DNA of 64,000 nt from Metapseudomonas sp043392685 (GCA_043392685.1 JBHZGM010000004.1), one strand, 5' to 3'. Positions 51,049 to 61,546 are shown, counted from the stretch's first letter. Notes: generated by a model from the letters alone, not told the origin. Made by a program: numbers and translations.

Positions 51049-53465
51049 GCGAGAACAAAACGTACGACTCTTCCAGCATCAAGGTGCTGAAGGGACTGGA
51101 TGCCGTACGCAAACGCCCCGGTATGTACATCGGCGACACCGATGATGGGACAGGTCTGCACCACATGGTGTTCGAGGTCGTCGACAACTCGATCGACGAA
51201 GCACTTGCCGGCTTCTGCTCGGAAATCAGCATTACCATTCACACCGATGAATCCATCACCGTTCGCGACAACGGTCGTGGCATTCCGGTGGATATACATA
51301 AGGAAGAAGGGGTTTCTGCCGCCGAGGTCATCATGACCGTGCTGCACGCCGGCGGCAAGTTCGACGACAACACCTACAAGGTTTCCGGCGGTCTGCACGG
51401 TGTGGGTGTTTCGGTAGTTAACGCCCTGTCCGAAGAGCTGCGCCTGACCATTCGCCGCGCCGGCCAGGTCTGGGAGCAGATCTATCACCACGGCGTTCCC
51501 CAATTCCCGCTGCGCCCCGTGGGTGAAACCGACGGAACGGGCACCGAGGTGCACTTCAAGGCGTCCGCCGAGACCTTCACCAATATTCACTTCAGCTGGG
51601 ACATCCTGGCCAAGCGCCTGCGTGAACTGTCATTCCTGAACTCTGGTGTGGGCATCCTGCTGCGCGACGAGCGCAGCGGCAAGGAAGAGATGTTCAAGTA
51701 CGAAGGCGGCCTCAAGGCGTTCGTCGAATACCTGAACACCAACAAGACTATCGTCAACGAAGTGTTCCACTTCAATGTGCAGCGCGAGGAAGATGGTGTG
51801 GGCGTAGAAGTCGCCCTGCAGTGGAACGACAGCTTCAACGAGAACATCCTCTGCTTCACCAACAACATTCCCCAGCGTGACGGCGGTACCCACCTGGCCG
51901 GTTTTCGTTCGGCACTGACCCGTCACCTGAACAACTACATCGAGCAGGAAGGCCTGGCGAAGAAGTACAAGATCGCCACCACCGGTGACGACGCCCGTGA
52001 AGGTCTGACCGCCATCATCTCGGTGAAGGTTCCGGATCCCAAGTTCAGTTCCCAGACCAAGGACAAACTGGTGTCCTCCGAGGTGAAGACCGCGGTGGAA
52101 CAGGAAATGGGCAAGTACTTTGCCGACTTCCTGCTGGAGAACCCCACTGAAGCCAAGGCTGTCGTCGGCAAGATGATTGACGCCGCCCGCGCTCGCGAAG
52201 CCGCCCGCAAGGCCCGCGAGATGACCCGTCGCAAGGGCGCTCTGGATATCGCCGGATTGCCGGGCAAGCTGGCCGACTGCCAGGAGAAGGACCCTGCCCT
52301 CTCCGAACTCTACATCGTGGAGGGTGACTCCGCGGGGGGGTCGGCCAAGCAAGGCCGCAATCGCAAGACCCAGGCGATCCTGCCGCTCAAAGGCAAGATC
52401 CTCAACGTGGAAAAAGCTCGCTTCGACAAGATGCTGTCCTCCCAGGAAGTCGGCACCCTGATCACCGCACTGGGCTGCGGGATCGGCCGCGAGGAATACA
52501 ACATCGAGAAGCTGCGCTACCACAACATCATCATCATGACCGACGCCGACGTCGACGGTTCGCACATCCGTACTCTGCTGCTGACCTTCTTCTTCCGGCA
52601 GATGCCTGAGCTGATCGAGCGTGGCTACGTCTACATTGCCCAGCCGCCACTGTACAAGGTGAAGAAGGGCAAACAGGAGCAGTACATCAAGGACGACGAG
52701 GCCATGGACGAATACATGACCCAGTCCGCCCTCGAGGACGCCAGTCTGCACGTCAACGAGAATGCTCCGGGGCTCTCCGGCGAAGCCCTGGAGCGCCTGG
52801 TGAACGATTACCGCGGGGTGATGCGTACCCTCAAGCGTTTGTCGCGCCTGTACCCGCAGGACCTGACCGAGCACATGATCTATCTGCCTCGCGTCAGCCT
52901 GGAGCAGCTTTCCGATCAGGCGGTCATGCAGTCCTGGCTGGAAGGCTTCGCTGCTCGCCTGAAGTCTGCCGAGAAGTCCGGCCTGACCTACACTGCCAGC
53001 CTGCGCGAAGATCGTGAGCGTCACCTGTGGCTGCCGGAAGTGGAACAGACCGCCCATGGCCTGTCCCACTACATCACCTTCAACCGCGACTTCTTCGCTA
53101 GTAACGACTATCGGCAGGTGACCGAACTGGGCGACAAGCTCAACAACCTGCTGGAAGAAGGTGCCTTCGTCCAGCGTGGCGAACGCAAGAAGCCGGTAGC
53201 CAGCTTCAAGGAAGCCCTGGCCTGGCTGATGTCCGAAAGCACCAAGCGTCACACCATCCAGCGCTATAAGGGGCTGGGAGAGATGAACCCCGAGCAGCTG
53301 TGGGAAACCACCATGGACCCGAACGTCCGCCGCATGCTCAAGGTCACCATCGAAGACGCCATCGCTGCGGACCAGATCTTCAACACCCTGATGGGTGATG
53401 CCGTGGAACCGCGTCGCGACTTCATCGAGAGCAACGCCCTCGCGGTGTCCAACCTCGACGTCTGA
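51045..53465 (+). CDS. gyrB: DNA gyrase subunit B
   Basis: An 806-residue ATPase subunit. GHKL ATPase motifs (EVVDNSIDEALAG, DNGRGIPV, GGLHGVGVSVVNALS) are followed by the TOPRIM motifs EGDSAGGSA and DADVDGSHI. Length is typical. It starts with ATG overlapping the recF stop. Confidence 0.98.
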   Translation: MSENKTYDSSSIKVLKGLDAVRKRPGMYIGDTDDGTGLHHMVFEVVDNSIDEALAGFCSEISITIHTDESITVRDNGRGIPVDIHKEEGVSAAEVIMTVLHAGGKFDDNTYKVSGGLHGVGVSVVNALSEELRLTIRRAGQVWEQIYHHGVPQFPLRPVGETDGTGTEVHFKASAETFTNIHFSWDILAKRLRELSFLNSGVGILLRDERSGKEEMFKYEGGLKAFVEYLNTNKTIVNEVFHFNVQREEDGVGVEVALQWNDSFNENILCFTNNIPQRDGGTHLAGFRSALTRHLNNYIEQEGLAKKYKIATTGDDAREGLTAIISVKVPDPKFSSQTKDKLVSSEVKTAVEQEMGKYFADFLLENPTEAKAVVGKMIDAARAREAARKAREMTRRKGALDIAGLPGKLADCQEKDPALSELYIVEGDSAGGSAKQGRNRKTQAILPLKGKILNVEKARFDKMLSSQEVGTLITALGCGIGREEYNIEKLRYHNIIIMTDADVDGSHIRTLLLTFFFRQMPELIERGYVYIAQPPLYKVKKGKQEQYIKDDEAMDEYMTQSALEDASLHVNENAPGLSGEALERLVNDYRGVMRTLKRLSRLYPQDLTEHMIYLPRVSLEQLSDQAVMQSWLEGFAARLKSAEKSGLTYTASLREDRERHLWLPEVEQTAHGLSHYITFNRDFFASNDYRQVTELGDKLNNLLEEGAFVQRGERKKPVASFKEALAWLMSESTKRHTIQRYKGLGEMNPEQLWETTMDPNVRRMLKVTIEDAIAADQIFNTLMGDAVEPRRDFIESNALAVSNLDV

Positions 53466-53550
53466 CGGTATTGGAGGCGGGCAAAGTTATTTGCCGTTTC
53501 GGCCAGAGTTAAGCGTTTAGGACGAAGCTAATAGCCCACTGCCCTGTCAA

Positions 53551-53590
53551 CAAACCCCTGTTGACCGAAAGGTCTACCGGGGTTTTGTTA
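53551..53590 (+). terminator. terminator after gyrB
   Basis: AAACCCC and GGGGTTT arms, with an inner GACC-GAAA-GGTC hairpin, are followed by TTGTTATTTT. It lies about 86 bp after the gyrB stop and marks the end of the conserved operon. The rest of the 53466-53727 gap contains no gene. Confidence 0.8.
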
Positions 53591-53727
53591 TTTTATGGGG
53601 ATTGATTTTTCGGGCTCCAAGTGACGTCGACTTGTACAATCAGACCCACTTTTTCTGATGTGCCTACGCGCAATGGCAGCAATCGCCGGGTGCTGGGCGC
53701 CGTATTTTTATAGGGATTGATTGACCC

Positions 53728-55338
53728 ATGGCTGACAAGCTGTCACTCGAAACGCTGGAGTCCTGGCTCTGGGAATCCGCCAACATTCTGCGCGGTTCCA
53801 TCGACTCCTCTGACTTCAAGAACTACATCTTCGGCCTGCTCTTCCTCAAACGTTACAACGACGTGTTCGATGAGCGTGTCGCTAAGCTGATGAACGACGA
53901 AAGCCTGAGCTATGGCGATGCTCAGGAAGAAGTCGAGGACAAATGGGGCAAATTCCCTATCAGTGCCCGCTGGTTCGATCTGATCTCACGCACCGAGAAC
54001 ATTGGCGAAGCCCTGGACAAGGCGTTCGCGACCATCGAGGCCAACAATCCTGAGCTGCAACATGTACTGACGGCTACTCAGTACGGCGACAAGCGGGTGC
54101 TGGCGGACGCCACCTTGCAGCGTCTGCTGCGTCACTTCAACCAGTACAAGCTGGGCAATGACGACCTGTACAAGGCCGACATGCTGGGCGATGCGTACGA
54201 GTATCTGATCAAGCAGTTTGCCGACGACGCCGGTAAGAAAGGCGGCGAGTTCTATACGCCCAAGGCTGTGGTACAACTGGTGGTTGAGTTAATCGACCCG
54301 CAGCCCGGCCATAGCGTGTATGACCCCACCTGTGGCAGCGGGGGCATGCTGGTGGAGAGCGCTCACCATGTATCTGGTCTGCCCAATGGCACCTTGATGG
54401 GTAAACCCAATGTGCTGTTGTACGGGCAGGAAAAGAACTTGGGCACCTGGGCTATCGCCAAGCTCAATCTTTACCTGCACAACATGCACGCTGCCATTGA
54501 GCGCGGCGACACCCTGGTGGAGCCTAAGCACCTCGACGGCGACTATCTGAAGACCTTCGACCGGGTGATCGCCAACCCACCATTCTCGGCCAAGTCCTGG
54601 TGGACTCCGCTGGAGTTAAGCAACGAGAACGAGCAGGAGAATGGCAAGAAGGCTAAAGCGCCCAACTACAAGCAGGTCAGTGACCCTTACGGTCGACTGG
54701 TCTATGGCATCCCGCCACGGGGCTATGCCGACCTCGCCTTTGCTCAGCATATGCTGGCCAGCCTTAAGGCAGATGGTCGCATGGGGGTTATCCTGCCGCA
54801 CGGTGTACTGTTCCGTAGCGGCGAGGAGGGCAAGATTCGTGAGGGGCTGCTGTTCGGTACTGACGCTGCTAGCGGCAACCAGCCTGGTGATCTGATTGAA
54901 GCCATTGTCGGCCTGCCCTCTGCTCTGTTCTACAACACCGGTATCCCGGCCTGTGTGTTGATACTCAATAAGCAGAAACCTGCTGCTCTGAAGGGCAAGG
55001 TCATCATCATCGATGCCAGCCGTGACTACTTGGAAGGCAAGGCGCAAAACAGCCTTCGCGTTGAAGATATCACCCGCATCGTTAGTACCCACAAGGCCGC
55101 ATTTGAGCAGCAAGTCGAGGTCGAGAGCTATTGCCGGGTCGTGACGCTGGACGAAATCCGTAGCAACGACGGTAACCTCAACATCGCTCGCTATATCGAC
55201 AATGGTGAAACAGAAGAGTCCATCGATGTAGCTGCAACCTTGGCACAACTAGCAGAACTGGATGAGGAAGAAGCTCAGATAGATGTACGACTCAGTGGCT
55301 ATCTGGTTGAGTTGGGGTTGCTGGAGGCCGAGGCATGA
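53728..55338 (+). CDS. hsdM: type I restriction-modification methyltransferase HsdM
   Basis: A 536-residue N6-adenine methyltransferase. The N-terminal helical domain (FGLLFLKRYNDVFDER) is followed by the SAM motif DPTCGSGGM (199-207) and catalytic NPPF (283-286). With HsdS it modifies the recognition site; with HsdR it completes the restriction enzyme. It overlaps hsdS by 4 bases (ATGA). Both catalytic motifs are intact, so it is predicted active. Confidence 0.95.
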   Translation: MADKLSLETLESWLWESANILRGSIDSSDFKNYIFGLLFLKRYNDVFDERVAKLMNDESLSYGDAQEEVEDKWGKFPISARWFDLISRTENIGEALDKAFATIEANNPELQHVLTATQYGDKRVLADATLQRLLRHFNQYKLGNDDLYKADMLGDAYEYLIKQFADDAGKKGGEFYTPKAVVQLVVELIDPQPGHSVYDPTCGSGGMLVESAHHVSGLPNGTLMGKPNVLLYGQEKNLGTWAIAKLNLYLHNMHAAIERGDTLVEPKHLDGDYLKTFDRVIANPPFSAKSWWTPLELSNENEQENGKKAKAPNYKQVSDPYGRLVYGIPPRGYADLAFAQHMLASLKADGRMGVILPHGVLFRSGEEGKIREGLLFGTDAASGNQPGDLIEAIVGLPSALFYNTGIPACVLILNKQKPAALKGKVIIIDASRDYLEGKAQNSLRVEDITRIVSTHKAAFEQQVEVESYCRVVTLDEIRSNDGNLNIARYIDNGETEESIDVAATLAQLAELDEEEAQIDVRLSGYLVELGLLEAEA

Positions 55339-56567
55339 GTTTAGTTGGTAAGCACGGATACAAAGAAACGGCTGTCGGTTGGGTGCCAGAAGACTGGAGA
55401 TGTGAACAACTGGGAGGCTACCTAACCCTCCTGACCGGCGCACCATTCAAGTCTGAGCTTTTCTCATCGGATGGGGGCATTCCGCTAATTCGTATCCGTG
55501 ATTTGCTGCGAGGCTTCAGCGAAACAGGTTATGTAGGCGAATACGACGACCGATACCTCGTAAATGCTGGGGACGTATTGGTCGGCATGGACGGCGAATT
55601 CCATGTTGTACGATGGAAAGGCTCACCGGCACTCTTGAATCAGCGAGTTTTAAAGATTTCAGAGAAGCCAGGGCATTCAGATGTAGGTTTCCTTTTTTTC
55701 CTCGTTGCCAGTGTTATAGGAAAGATACAGGACGGTATTTCGGCGACAACGGTTAAGCACCTGTCCACCAAGGACTTACAGAACCTAACCGCAGCAATTC
55801 CCCCGCTTCCCGAACAGCAAAAAATCGCCGCCGTTCTCACAGCTGTTGACGGCAAGCTGGACGTGATTGCCCGCCAGATTGAAGCCACCCAGGCCCTCAA
55901 GCAGGGTCTGATGCAAACCCTGTTCAGCCAGGGCGTTGCTAATTGGCCCTCGGTTTCGTTACAGGAGGTTGCGGAAGTTCGTACTGGTGTTGCGAAAGGC
56001 AAAAAGGGGCTGAAGGAACCTATCGAACTGCCGTACCTGCGGGTTGCCAATGTGCAGGATGGGCATATCGACCTCACTGAGGTAAAGACCATTACGGTGG
56101 AAGCGGCCCAAGTTGGGCGGTATGCGCTTCAGTCTGGTGATGTACTGATGACCGAAGGTGGGGATTTCGACAAGCTAGGCCGTGGGGATGTTTGGGGGGG
56201 ACAGATATCCCCTTGTCTTCATCAGAATCACGTCTTTGCTGTACGACCAGCTCCCTCCAAACTGAATTCCTATTACCTTGCGGCGTTAGCCGCAAGTGAT
56301 TATGGCCGCCAGTATTTTCTCTCGTGCGCTAAACGTACTACGAATCTAGCTAGCATCAACTCATCCCAGTTAAAGGCCTTTCCGGTGCTTTTGCCACCTC
56401 TGGATGAGCAAGTACGGATTGCCGATATTGTGGCTGCCGCCAATGCTCGCATTGAAATACTGAGCACGAAAAAGGCCCACTACCAAACCCTCAAGCGAGG
56501 CCTGATGAAAAAACTGTTAACCGGCGAATGGCGGGTCAAGCTCGATAGCCCTACCGGTACAGCCTGA
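55335..56567 (+). CDS. hsdS: type I restriction specificity subunit HsdS
   Basis: A 410-residue subunit with two target-recognition domains. The first spans about 15-150, ending before the central conserved helix (LPEQQKIAAVLTAVDGKLDVIARQIEATQALKQGLMQTLFS), and the second spans about 195-345, ending before LPPLDEQVRIADIVAAANARIEIL. Both halves are complete. The DNA target cannot be read from sequence. Confidence 0.93.
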   Translation: MSLVGKHGYKETAVGWVPEDWRCEQLGGYLTLLTGAPFKSELFSSDGGIPLIRIRDLLRGFSETGYVGEYDDRYLVNAGDVLVGMDGEFHVVRWKGSPALLNQRVLKISEKPGHSDVGFLFFLVASVIGKIQDGISATTVKHLSTKDLQNLTAAIPPLPEQQKIAAVLTAVDGKLDVIARQIEATQALKQGLMQTLFSQGVANWPSVSLQEVAEVRTGVAKGKKGLKEPIELPYLRVANVQDGHIDLTEVKTITVEAAQVGRYALQSGDVLMTEGGDFDKLGRGDVWGGQISPCLHQNHVFAVRPAPSKLNSYYLAALAASDYGRQYFLSCAKRTTNLASINSSQLKAFPVLLPPLDEQVRIADIVAAANARIEILSTKKAHYQTLKRGLMKKLLTGEWRVKLDSPTGTA

Positions 56568-56577
56568 GTCTTTCTTC

Positions 56578-57468
56578 ATGGACGAAATCACCCCCCTGCC
56601 CTCGGAACCGGTACCTGACCTTCAGCGTACCGTGCAGCGCAAGCTTGGGCGCTGCATGTTGCAGTTGCAGCAGTACGAGCGGCTGCTCAAGGCCATGGTG
56701 GCCCATAGCGAGCTAAGCGGCCCAGCGGAACGACTTCAGGAACTCCGTGACGAGAAGGTCGCCTGTGCCCATAAGAAAACCCTGGGCACTTTGGTCGGGA
56801 TGCTGACCGAGAGCTATCTGAAGCTGCCGGACTTGCCTGATACGCAGGATCAACCCGAAGCCGATAATGGCGACCGGATGTGGTTTAGCTTTCGGTATCA
56901 AATGGAGTTACCCGAAGAGCGCTACGTCGAGACCAAGGCTGCGCTCAAGGAGTTGGTCGACCTGCGCAATGAGTTGGTGCACCACTTCCTTCAGCGCTTC
57001 GACCTTTGGGCCGTGGATGGCTGTGTAGCCGCCGAGACATATCTCGATGAGAGTTACGAAACCATCCACGGCCACTACCTGACGTTACGCGACTGGGCCA
57101 AATCCATGGATGAGGCTCGACAGCTAATGGTTTCGTTCATGCAAACCAAAGAGTACGAGGATGCTGTTTTGAACGGCATCTGGGTCGATGGCACCGTACA
57201 CTGGCCCAGCAGCGGGATAACGGCCTGCTTGCGTGAAGCGGAAACCAAGCTCGCTCAGGCGGGGTGGACACCTCTGTTCGAGGCCATTCACTGGATTGCC
57301 AAGACCTACCCCGAGCAGACGCCCAAACGCTATGGCTGTGGCAGTTGGCGTCATGTCATCCATGAGTCGCAGCAGTTTGAAATTCGTAAGCAAAGCCAAG
57401 CTGATAATGGCGCTACGGTGGTTTGGTATCGCAGTCGGCCGAGGGAAACCTCCAAGGAACAGGAGTAA
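56578..57468 (+). CDS. LOTUS/OST-HTH-like protein within the restriction operon
   Basis: A 296-residue protein between hsdS and hsdR. The N-terminal half is helical and charged (LGRCMLQLQQYERLLKAM, ALKELVDLRNELVHHFL). The C-terminus (about 215-280, with AGWTPLFEAIHWIAKTYPEQ, PKRYGCGSWRHVIHES, FEIRK) fits the OST-HTH/LOTUS winged-helix pattern, known to bind RNA or G-quadruplexes. Start ATG is 10 bases after the hsdS stop, and hsdR begins 3 bases after this stop, so it is co-transcribed. Its role in restriction is unknown; possibly regulatory. Confidence 0.65.
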   Translation: MDEITPLPSEPVPDLQRTVQRKLGRCMLQLQQYERLLKAMVAHSELSGPAERLQELRDEKVACAHKKTLGTLVGMLTESYLKLPDLPDTQDQPEADNGDRMWFSFRYQMELPEERYVETKAALKELVDLRNELVHHFLQRFDLWAVDGCVAAETYLDESYETIHGHYLTLRDWAKSMDEARQLMVSFMQTKEYEDAVLNGIWVDGTVHWPSSGITACLREAETKLAQAGWTPLFEAIHWIAKTYPEQTPKRYGCGSWRHVIHESQQFEIRKQSQADNGATVVWYRSRPRETSKEQE

Positions 57469-57471
57469 GCA

Positions 57472-60400
57472 ATGAGCCAGTCACCGGAGAAGGTCGGGGT
57501 CGAGCTGCCCGCCATCAATTGGCTGATCAAGTTGGGCTACACCCATCTGCCCGGTAACCAGGTGCAGGTTGAGCATCGTCACCTGGCACCGGTACTGGAT
57601 GATGTATTGCAGGCTCGGTTGCTGACCCTCAACCCATGGCTGAAGACTGCACCCGGTGGCATCAGTGCCGCACTGATCGAGCTACGCAAGCGCGTCAACG
57701 ATGAGCTGTTGCCCGCCAACAAGGCGTTCTGGGAACAGGTGGTTCACCGTTCGGATATCCAGGTGAAGGATGTCGAAGGCAAGCCGCGCAGTGTGCGCTT
57801 CTTCGACGCCAGCGATGCCAGCAACAATGACTTCCATGTGGTCGATCAGTACGTGGGGCGCAATGCGGATGGGGATGTTTTCCGCCCTGACCTGCTGCTG
57901 TTTGTGAATGGCTTGCCGCTGGCCATCATCGAATGCAAAGCCAGCCATCACCGCCTGGATGAAGCCCTGGGGCAATTGGATGGCTACCAAAGCACCTTCC
58001 CAACCCAGTTTGTCTTCAACCAGGTCTGTGTTGGGCTGAATCGGCATGCAGGACTATATGGCGCGATACTGACCAAGCCAGCGTATTACGCCCGCTATCG
58101 GTTGCAGGGACAGGAGACTGCTGCTGTTGCTGCCCTATTAGGCGAGGCGCCGAGTGAGCAGGAGAGCCTGCTGTGGGCGCTGTTCGAGCCGAACCGCTTC
58201 CTGCAACTGATCACTCATTTTGTGCTGTTCGAAACCCGCGACGGCAAGACGGTGAAGAAGCTGCCGCGCTATCAACAATGGCGGGCCGTGCGCAAAACGG
58301 TGGGTCGCCTGTGCGCGCCGAAGCCCATGGGCGGTGTTGTCTGGCATACCCAGGGTAGCGGCAAATCACTGACCATGGCCCTGCTCGCGCGCATGCTGCG
58401 TGCCGATAGCACGGGGCTGAACAACCCTACCGTGCTGGTACTGACCGACCGCAAAGACCTCGATAAGCAGATCTTCGATACCTTCCATGCGGTGGGCATC
58501 CATGCCATTCAGGCTGTGTCGGTTGATGGCTTGGTGAAGATGTTGTCCAACGACTACGGCAGCGTATTTACCAGCACGGTGCAGAAGTTTCAGGAGAACG
58601 ATCAGCCCGGTGAACAGGCCGCCGAGACACCTGACGAAGAAGATGACCTGCAAGCGACTCGCCATCGGCGTGTTCGTGAGGACAAGGACTTCGTCGTCGT
58701 CCATGAGCGCAACGTTCGCCACCTGGCGGTGGATGAGAACGGTGCGCCGGTGAAGGCCCAGTGGGAAGAGATCAGCCGGGAGAAGGTGCACTTCCGCGTG
58801 CTGAGTACCAAGCCCAATTTCTATGTGCTGGTCGACGAAGCTCACCGCAGCCAGTACGACTTCCTCGCAGCCTTTATGCGCGCCAGTTTGCCCAACGCCA
58901 AGTTCATCGCCTTCACCGGTACGCCGCTGCTGCAAGAAGACAAACACACGCTGGGCGAGTTTGGTGGTGGCGAGTACATCGACGAATACCGCTTGCATGA
59001 AGCGGTGGCGGATGGTGCCACCCTACCGATCAAATACCACGATGCCTGGGTGGCGCTGTCGGCCAATGCTGAGTTGGATGCCGCGTTCCAAGAGCAGTTC
59101 GCCGACCAGAGTGAGGTTCGCCAGCACGAGTTAAAGCGTGAACTGCTGCGCCGCTGGCGTCAGGCCGGTGACCGCATGGAACAGGTCGCGGAACATCTAG
59201 TCGAGCATTTCCTCAGTAACGTAAAAGCCAAGGGCTTGAAGGCCATGCTGGTGTGCGATGGCCGCGACATGGCGGTACGCTACAAGGATCTGCTCGATGC
59301 GATCATGGTCGAGCGGGCGCAAACAGGGCTGCCAACCTTTGACAGCCAGGTAGTTATTTCCCTGGCCAGCATCACCTCTTCCCGTACCGGGGCTTCTGCC
59401 ATGGAAGAGGCGGCAGAGTACGAGATCGAGGCCGACAAGATCCGCAGCATCGAGGAGCGGGTGAAGGCCGAGGTGAAAGCCGGAAAGATCCCGGTGGCCA
59501 TGCCATCCGAGCAGATCGGCAACTTTGTCAGCAAGCTGTTTCCCCTGCCCTACGGGGAAGAAAGTAAGGGGCTCGATGGTAAGCCGCAGGCGAACAACGT
59601 CGGGCTGATCATCGTTTCCGACATGCTGCTGACCGGGTGGGATGCCCCGATTGTCGGCACCATGTACCTCGACAAGCCGCTTAAGGAACACACCCTGTTG
59701 CAGGCCATCGCGCGGGTGAACCGTACCCTGCCCGGCAAGAATGCCGGTTACATCGTGGATTACCACGGGGTGGTTGAGCACCTTGACCATGCGCTGAAGA
59801 TTTATGGCGGCGACGTGAAGCCTTCCCAGGTCTGGGAAGGTGTTGAAACCGAACTGCCCAAACTGCAAGCCACACTCGACCGCATCCTCAAGCTGCTGCC
59901 GAAAAAGCATGACCCGGTGGCGCAGCGCGAGGCCTACAAAGACGACGCCGAGCGTTTCCTTGACCCCGCCACCCGGTTGGACATGGTCGAAGAATTCCTC
60001 GACCTGGTGAAGCAGTTCAACCGCTCGGTGGACATCATCCTGCCGGATGTCCGTGGAGTACCTTTCAAGCCCTTTTTCACCCTGCTGGGTGAGATTCGCC
60101 TGATGCTGCGCGACAAGCTTCCGGGCACTGCCTACAAGGAACGCATCACCAAACTGGAGTCCGCGCTGCTGCAACAGCTGCTGGATGAGTACATCGCTGC
60201 CAGTCCGGCCAAGAGCCTGCTGGGCCACGAGGTATCGATTCTGGATGCCAGTGATATGGAGCGTTTAAAGAAGCTGGCGAGCCCAGGTAGTCGCGCCCTG
60301 GTGATGAAAAACCAGCTGAAGCAGACCATCGTCACCGGCAAGGACAAGGATCCGGCATTCTTCGACAAGATAGCCGAGGAGCTGGAAAAGCTGCTGGAAG

Positions 60401-60753
60401 AGGAAAAGGCGGGTCGCATTACCCAAGCCAAGTTCCTGGAGCAACTGGAGCTGTTCAGCCAGCGGATTCAGGACAAGGACAACACCGGGTTTAATAAGCC
60501 AGCGCACTCAGCGGTGTACCACTATCTTGCTGCCCTACTGGCTGAGGACACGGCCAGAGTGGCTACGACCAAGCTGTTCGAAGATGAAATGCTGAGTCGT
60601 GCGCTGGCGACTGAAAACTGGAAGAAAATGCCGGATACGCACCCTGATTTTAGAGACCACCTGCGCGGGGTATTGATGCCTCTGGCGGGCTGGGAGCGTT
60701 CAGTGGCGCGTGATCACGCTAAGCGAATCTTCGATATCCTGCTGAAAAACTGA
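57472..60753 (+). CDS. hsdR: type I restriction endonuclease HsdR
   Basis: A 1093-residue DNA translocase and nuclease. The nuclease site is D140 with E154-C-K156 (PDLLLF, IIECKAS). The helicase has GSGKS (295-299), DEAH (455-458) and FTGTPL. The start follows CAGGAG. All motifs are intact. A long C-terminal helical region follows. Confidence 0.95.
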   Translation: MSQSPEKVGVELPAINWLIKLGYTHLPGNQVQVEHRHLAPVLDDVLQARLLTLNPWLKTAPGGISAALIELRKRVNDELLPANKAFWEQVVHRSDIQVKDVEGKPRSVRFFDASDASNNDFHVVDQYVGRNADGDVFRPDLLLFVNGLPLAIIECKASHHRLDEALGQLDGYQSTFPTQFVFNQVCVGLNRHAGLYGAILTKPAYYARYRLQGQETAAVAALLGEAPSEQESLLWALFEPNRFLQLITHFVLFETRDGKTVKKLPRYQQWRAVRKTVGRLCAPKPMGGVVWHTQGSGKSLTMALLARMLRADSTGLNNPTVLVLTDRKDLDKQIFDTFHAVGIHAIQAVSVDGLVKMLSNDYGSVFTSTVQKFQENDQPGEQAAETPDEEDDLQATRHRRVREDKDFVVVHERNVRHLAVDENGAPVKAQWEEISREKVHFRVLSTKPNFYVLVDEAHRSQYDFLAAFMRASLPNAKFIAFTGTPLLQEDKHTLGEFGGGEYIDEYRLHEAVADGATLPIKYHDAWVALSANAELDAAFQEQFADQSEVRQHELKRELLRRWRQAGDRMEQVAEHLVEHFLSNVKAKGLKAMLVCDGRDMAVRYKDLLDAIMVERAQTGLPTFDSQVVISLASITSSRTGASAMEEAAEYEIEADKIRSIEERVKAEVKAGKIPVAMPSEQIGNFVSKLFPLPYGEESKGLDGKPQANNVGLIIVSDMLLTGWDAPIVGTMYLDKPLKEHTLLQAIARVNRTLPGKNAGYIVDYHGVVEHLDHALKIYGGDVKPSQVWEGVETELPKLQATLDRILKLLPKKHDPVAQREAYKDDAERFLDPATRLDMVEEFLDLVKQFNRSVDIILPDVRGVPFKPFFTLLGEIRLMLRDKLPGTAYKERITKLESALLQQLLDEYIAASPAKSLLGHEVSILDASDMERLKKLASPGSRALVMKNQLKQTIVTGKDKDPAFFDKIAEELEKLLEEEKAGRITQAKFLEQLELFSQRIQDKDNTGFNKPAHSAVYHYLAALLAEDTARVATTKLFEDEMLSRALATENWKKMPDTHPDFRDHLRGVLMPLAGWERSVARDHAKRIFDILLKN

Positions 60754-60766
60754 CGCAGCGCCACCC

Positions 60767-61477
60767 ATGCCAGTATTGAATTACGGCCAAACGGCTATCG
60801 AGTGGTACTTCCAGCTCGATAGCAAACTCAAGCGCCATTACGTGACGGTAGAACGGGGGCGGCCCGTTCTATTGCGCGGGCCGCAGGTGGATGAACCTGA
60901 GCAAGAGGCTTTGGTGCTGCGTCGTGCACGCTGGATTCGTGAAAAGCTGGCACAGGTGAATCAGCCCCAAGCCAGCGAGCCCATCGTGACGGGCAGTCGC
61001 CTGCGCTACGCCGGGCGCACCTATTACACCGAAGTTCGTCATGTGCCGGACGCCCTCAAGCCGCGATTGGCCTTCACTGCGTCACGCTTCATCGTTGATA
61101 ACCCTGATGGTTTGAGTATTCACCCCGACGCGCTGATGCCCTTGTTGGAGCGGTTCTATCGGGAACGCGCTCAGGAGAAGCTCCCGCTGCGTGTTCGCCA
61201 CTGGCAGCGCGAAACCGGTCTACTGGCTGCGGGTATGCGTATACGTCACTTCCAAAGCCGTTGGGCGAGCTGCGATGCGAACCATATCCTGGAGTTTCAT
61301 CCTCGGGTGATGGAGCTGCCGGCCAGCGTGCAGGACTACGTCATCGTCCATGAGCTGTGCCATACGGTGGAAAAGAACCATACCAAGGCCTTCTGGGCGC
61401 TGGTGGCTAGCCATATGCCGGGGTGGCAGCGGCAGCATCAGGTGCTGGAACAAGCTGCTTTTGGGGATGCAGTGTGA
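60767..61477 (+). CDS. YgjP/DUF45-type zinc metallopeptidase
   Basis: A 236-residue protein. The zinc motif is HELCH (195-199) with H205, followed by FW, and FQSRWASCDANHILEFHP is diagnostic of the YgjP (M48-like) family. Such genes often follow type I hsdR. It starts 13 bases after hsdR, so it belongs to the same unit. Substrate unknown. Confidence 0.83.
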   Translation: MPVLNYGQTAIEWYFQLDSKLKRHYVTVERGRPVLLRGPQVDEPEQEALVLRRARWIREKLAQVNQPQASEPIVTGSRLRYAGRTYYTEVRHVPDALKPRLAFTASRFIVDNPDGLSIHPDALMPLLERFYRERAQEKLPLRVRHWQRETGLLAAGMRIRHFQSRWASCDANHILEFHPRVMELPASVQDYVIVHELCHTVEKNHTKAFWALVASHMPGWQRQHQVLEQAAFGDAV

Positions 61478-61496
61478 TGGTGCCATGGGCCTAGCA

Positions 61497-61535
61497 AAAC
61501 TTGATTAAACTTGATTTTTTGTGGCTCGCTATTAC
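61497..61535 (+). promoter_or_regulatory. tandem 10-bp repeat and candidate promoter before the XRE gene
   Basis: AAACTTGATT occurs twice in direct succession (61497-61506, 61507-61516). A TATTAC hexamer (61530-61535) could be a -10. Tandem operators before a helix-turn-helix gene suggest self-regulation. Confidence 0.4.
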
Positions 61536-61546
61536 ACTGGCCAGCT

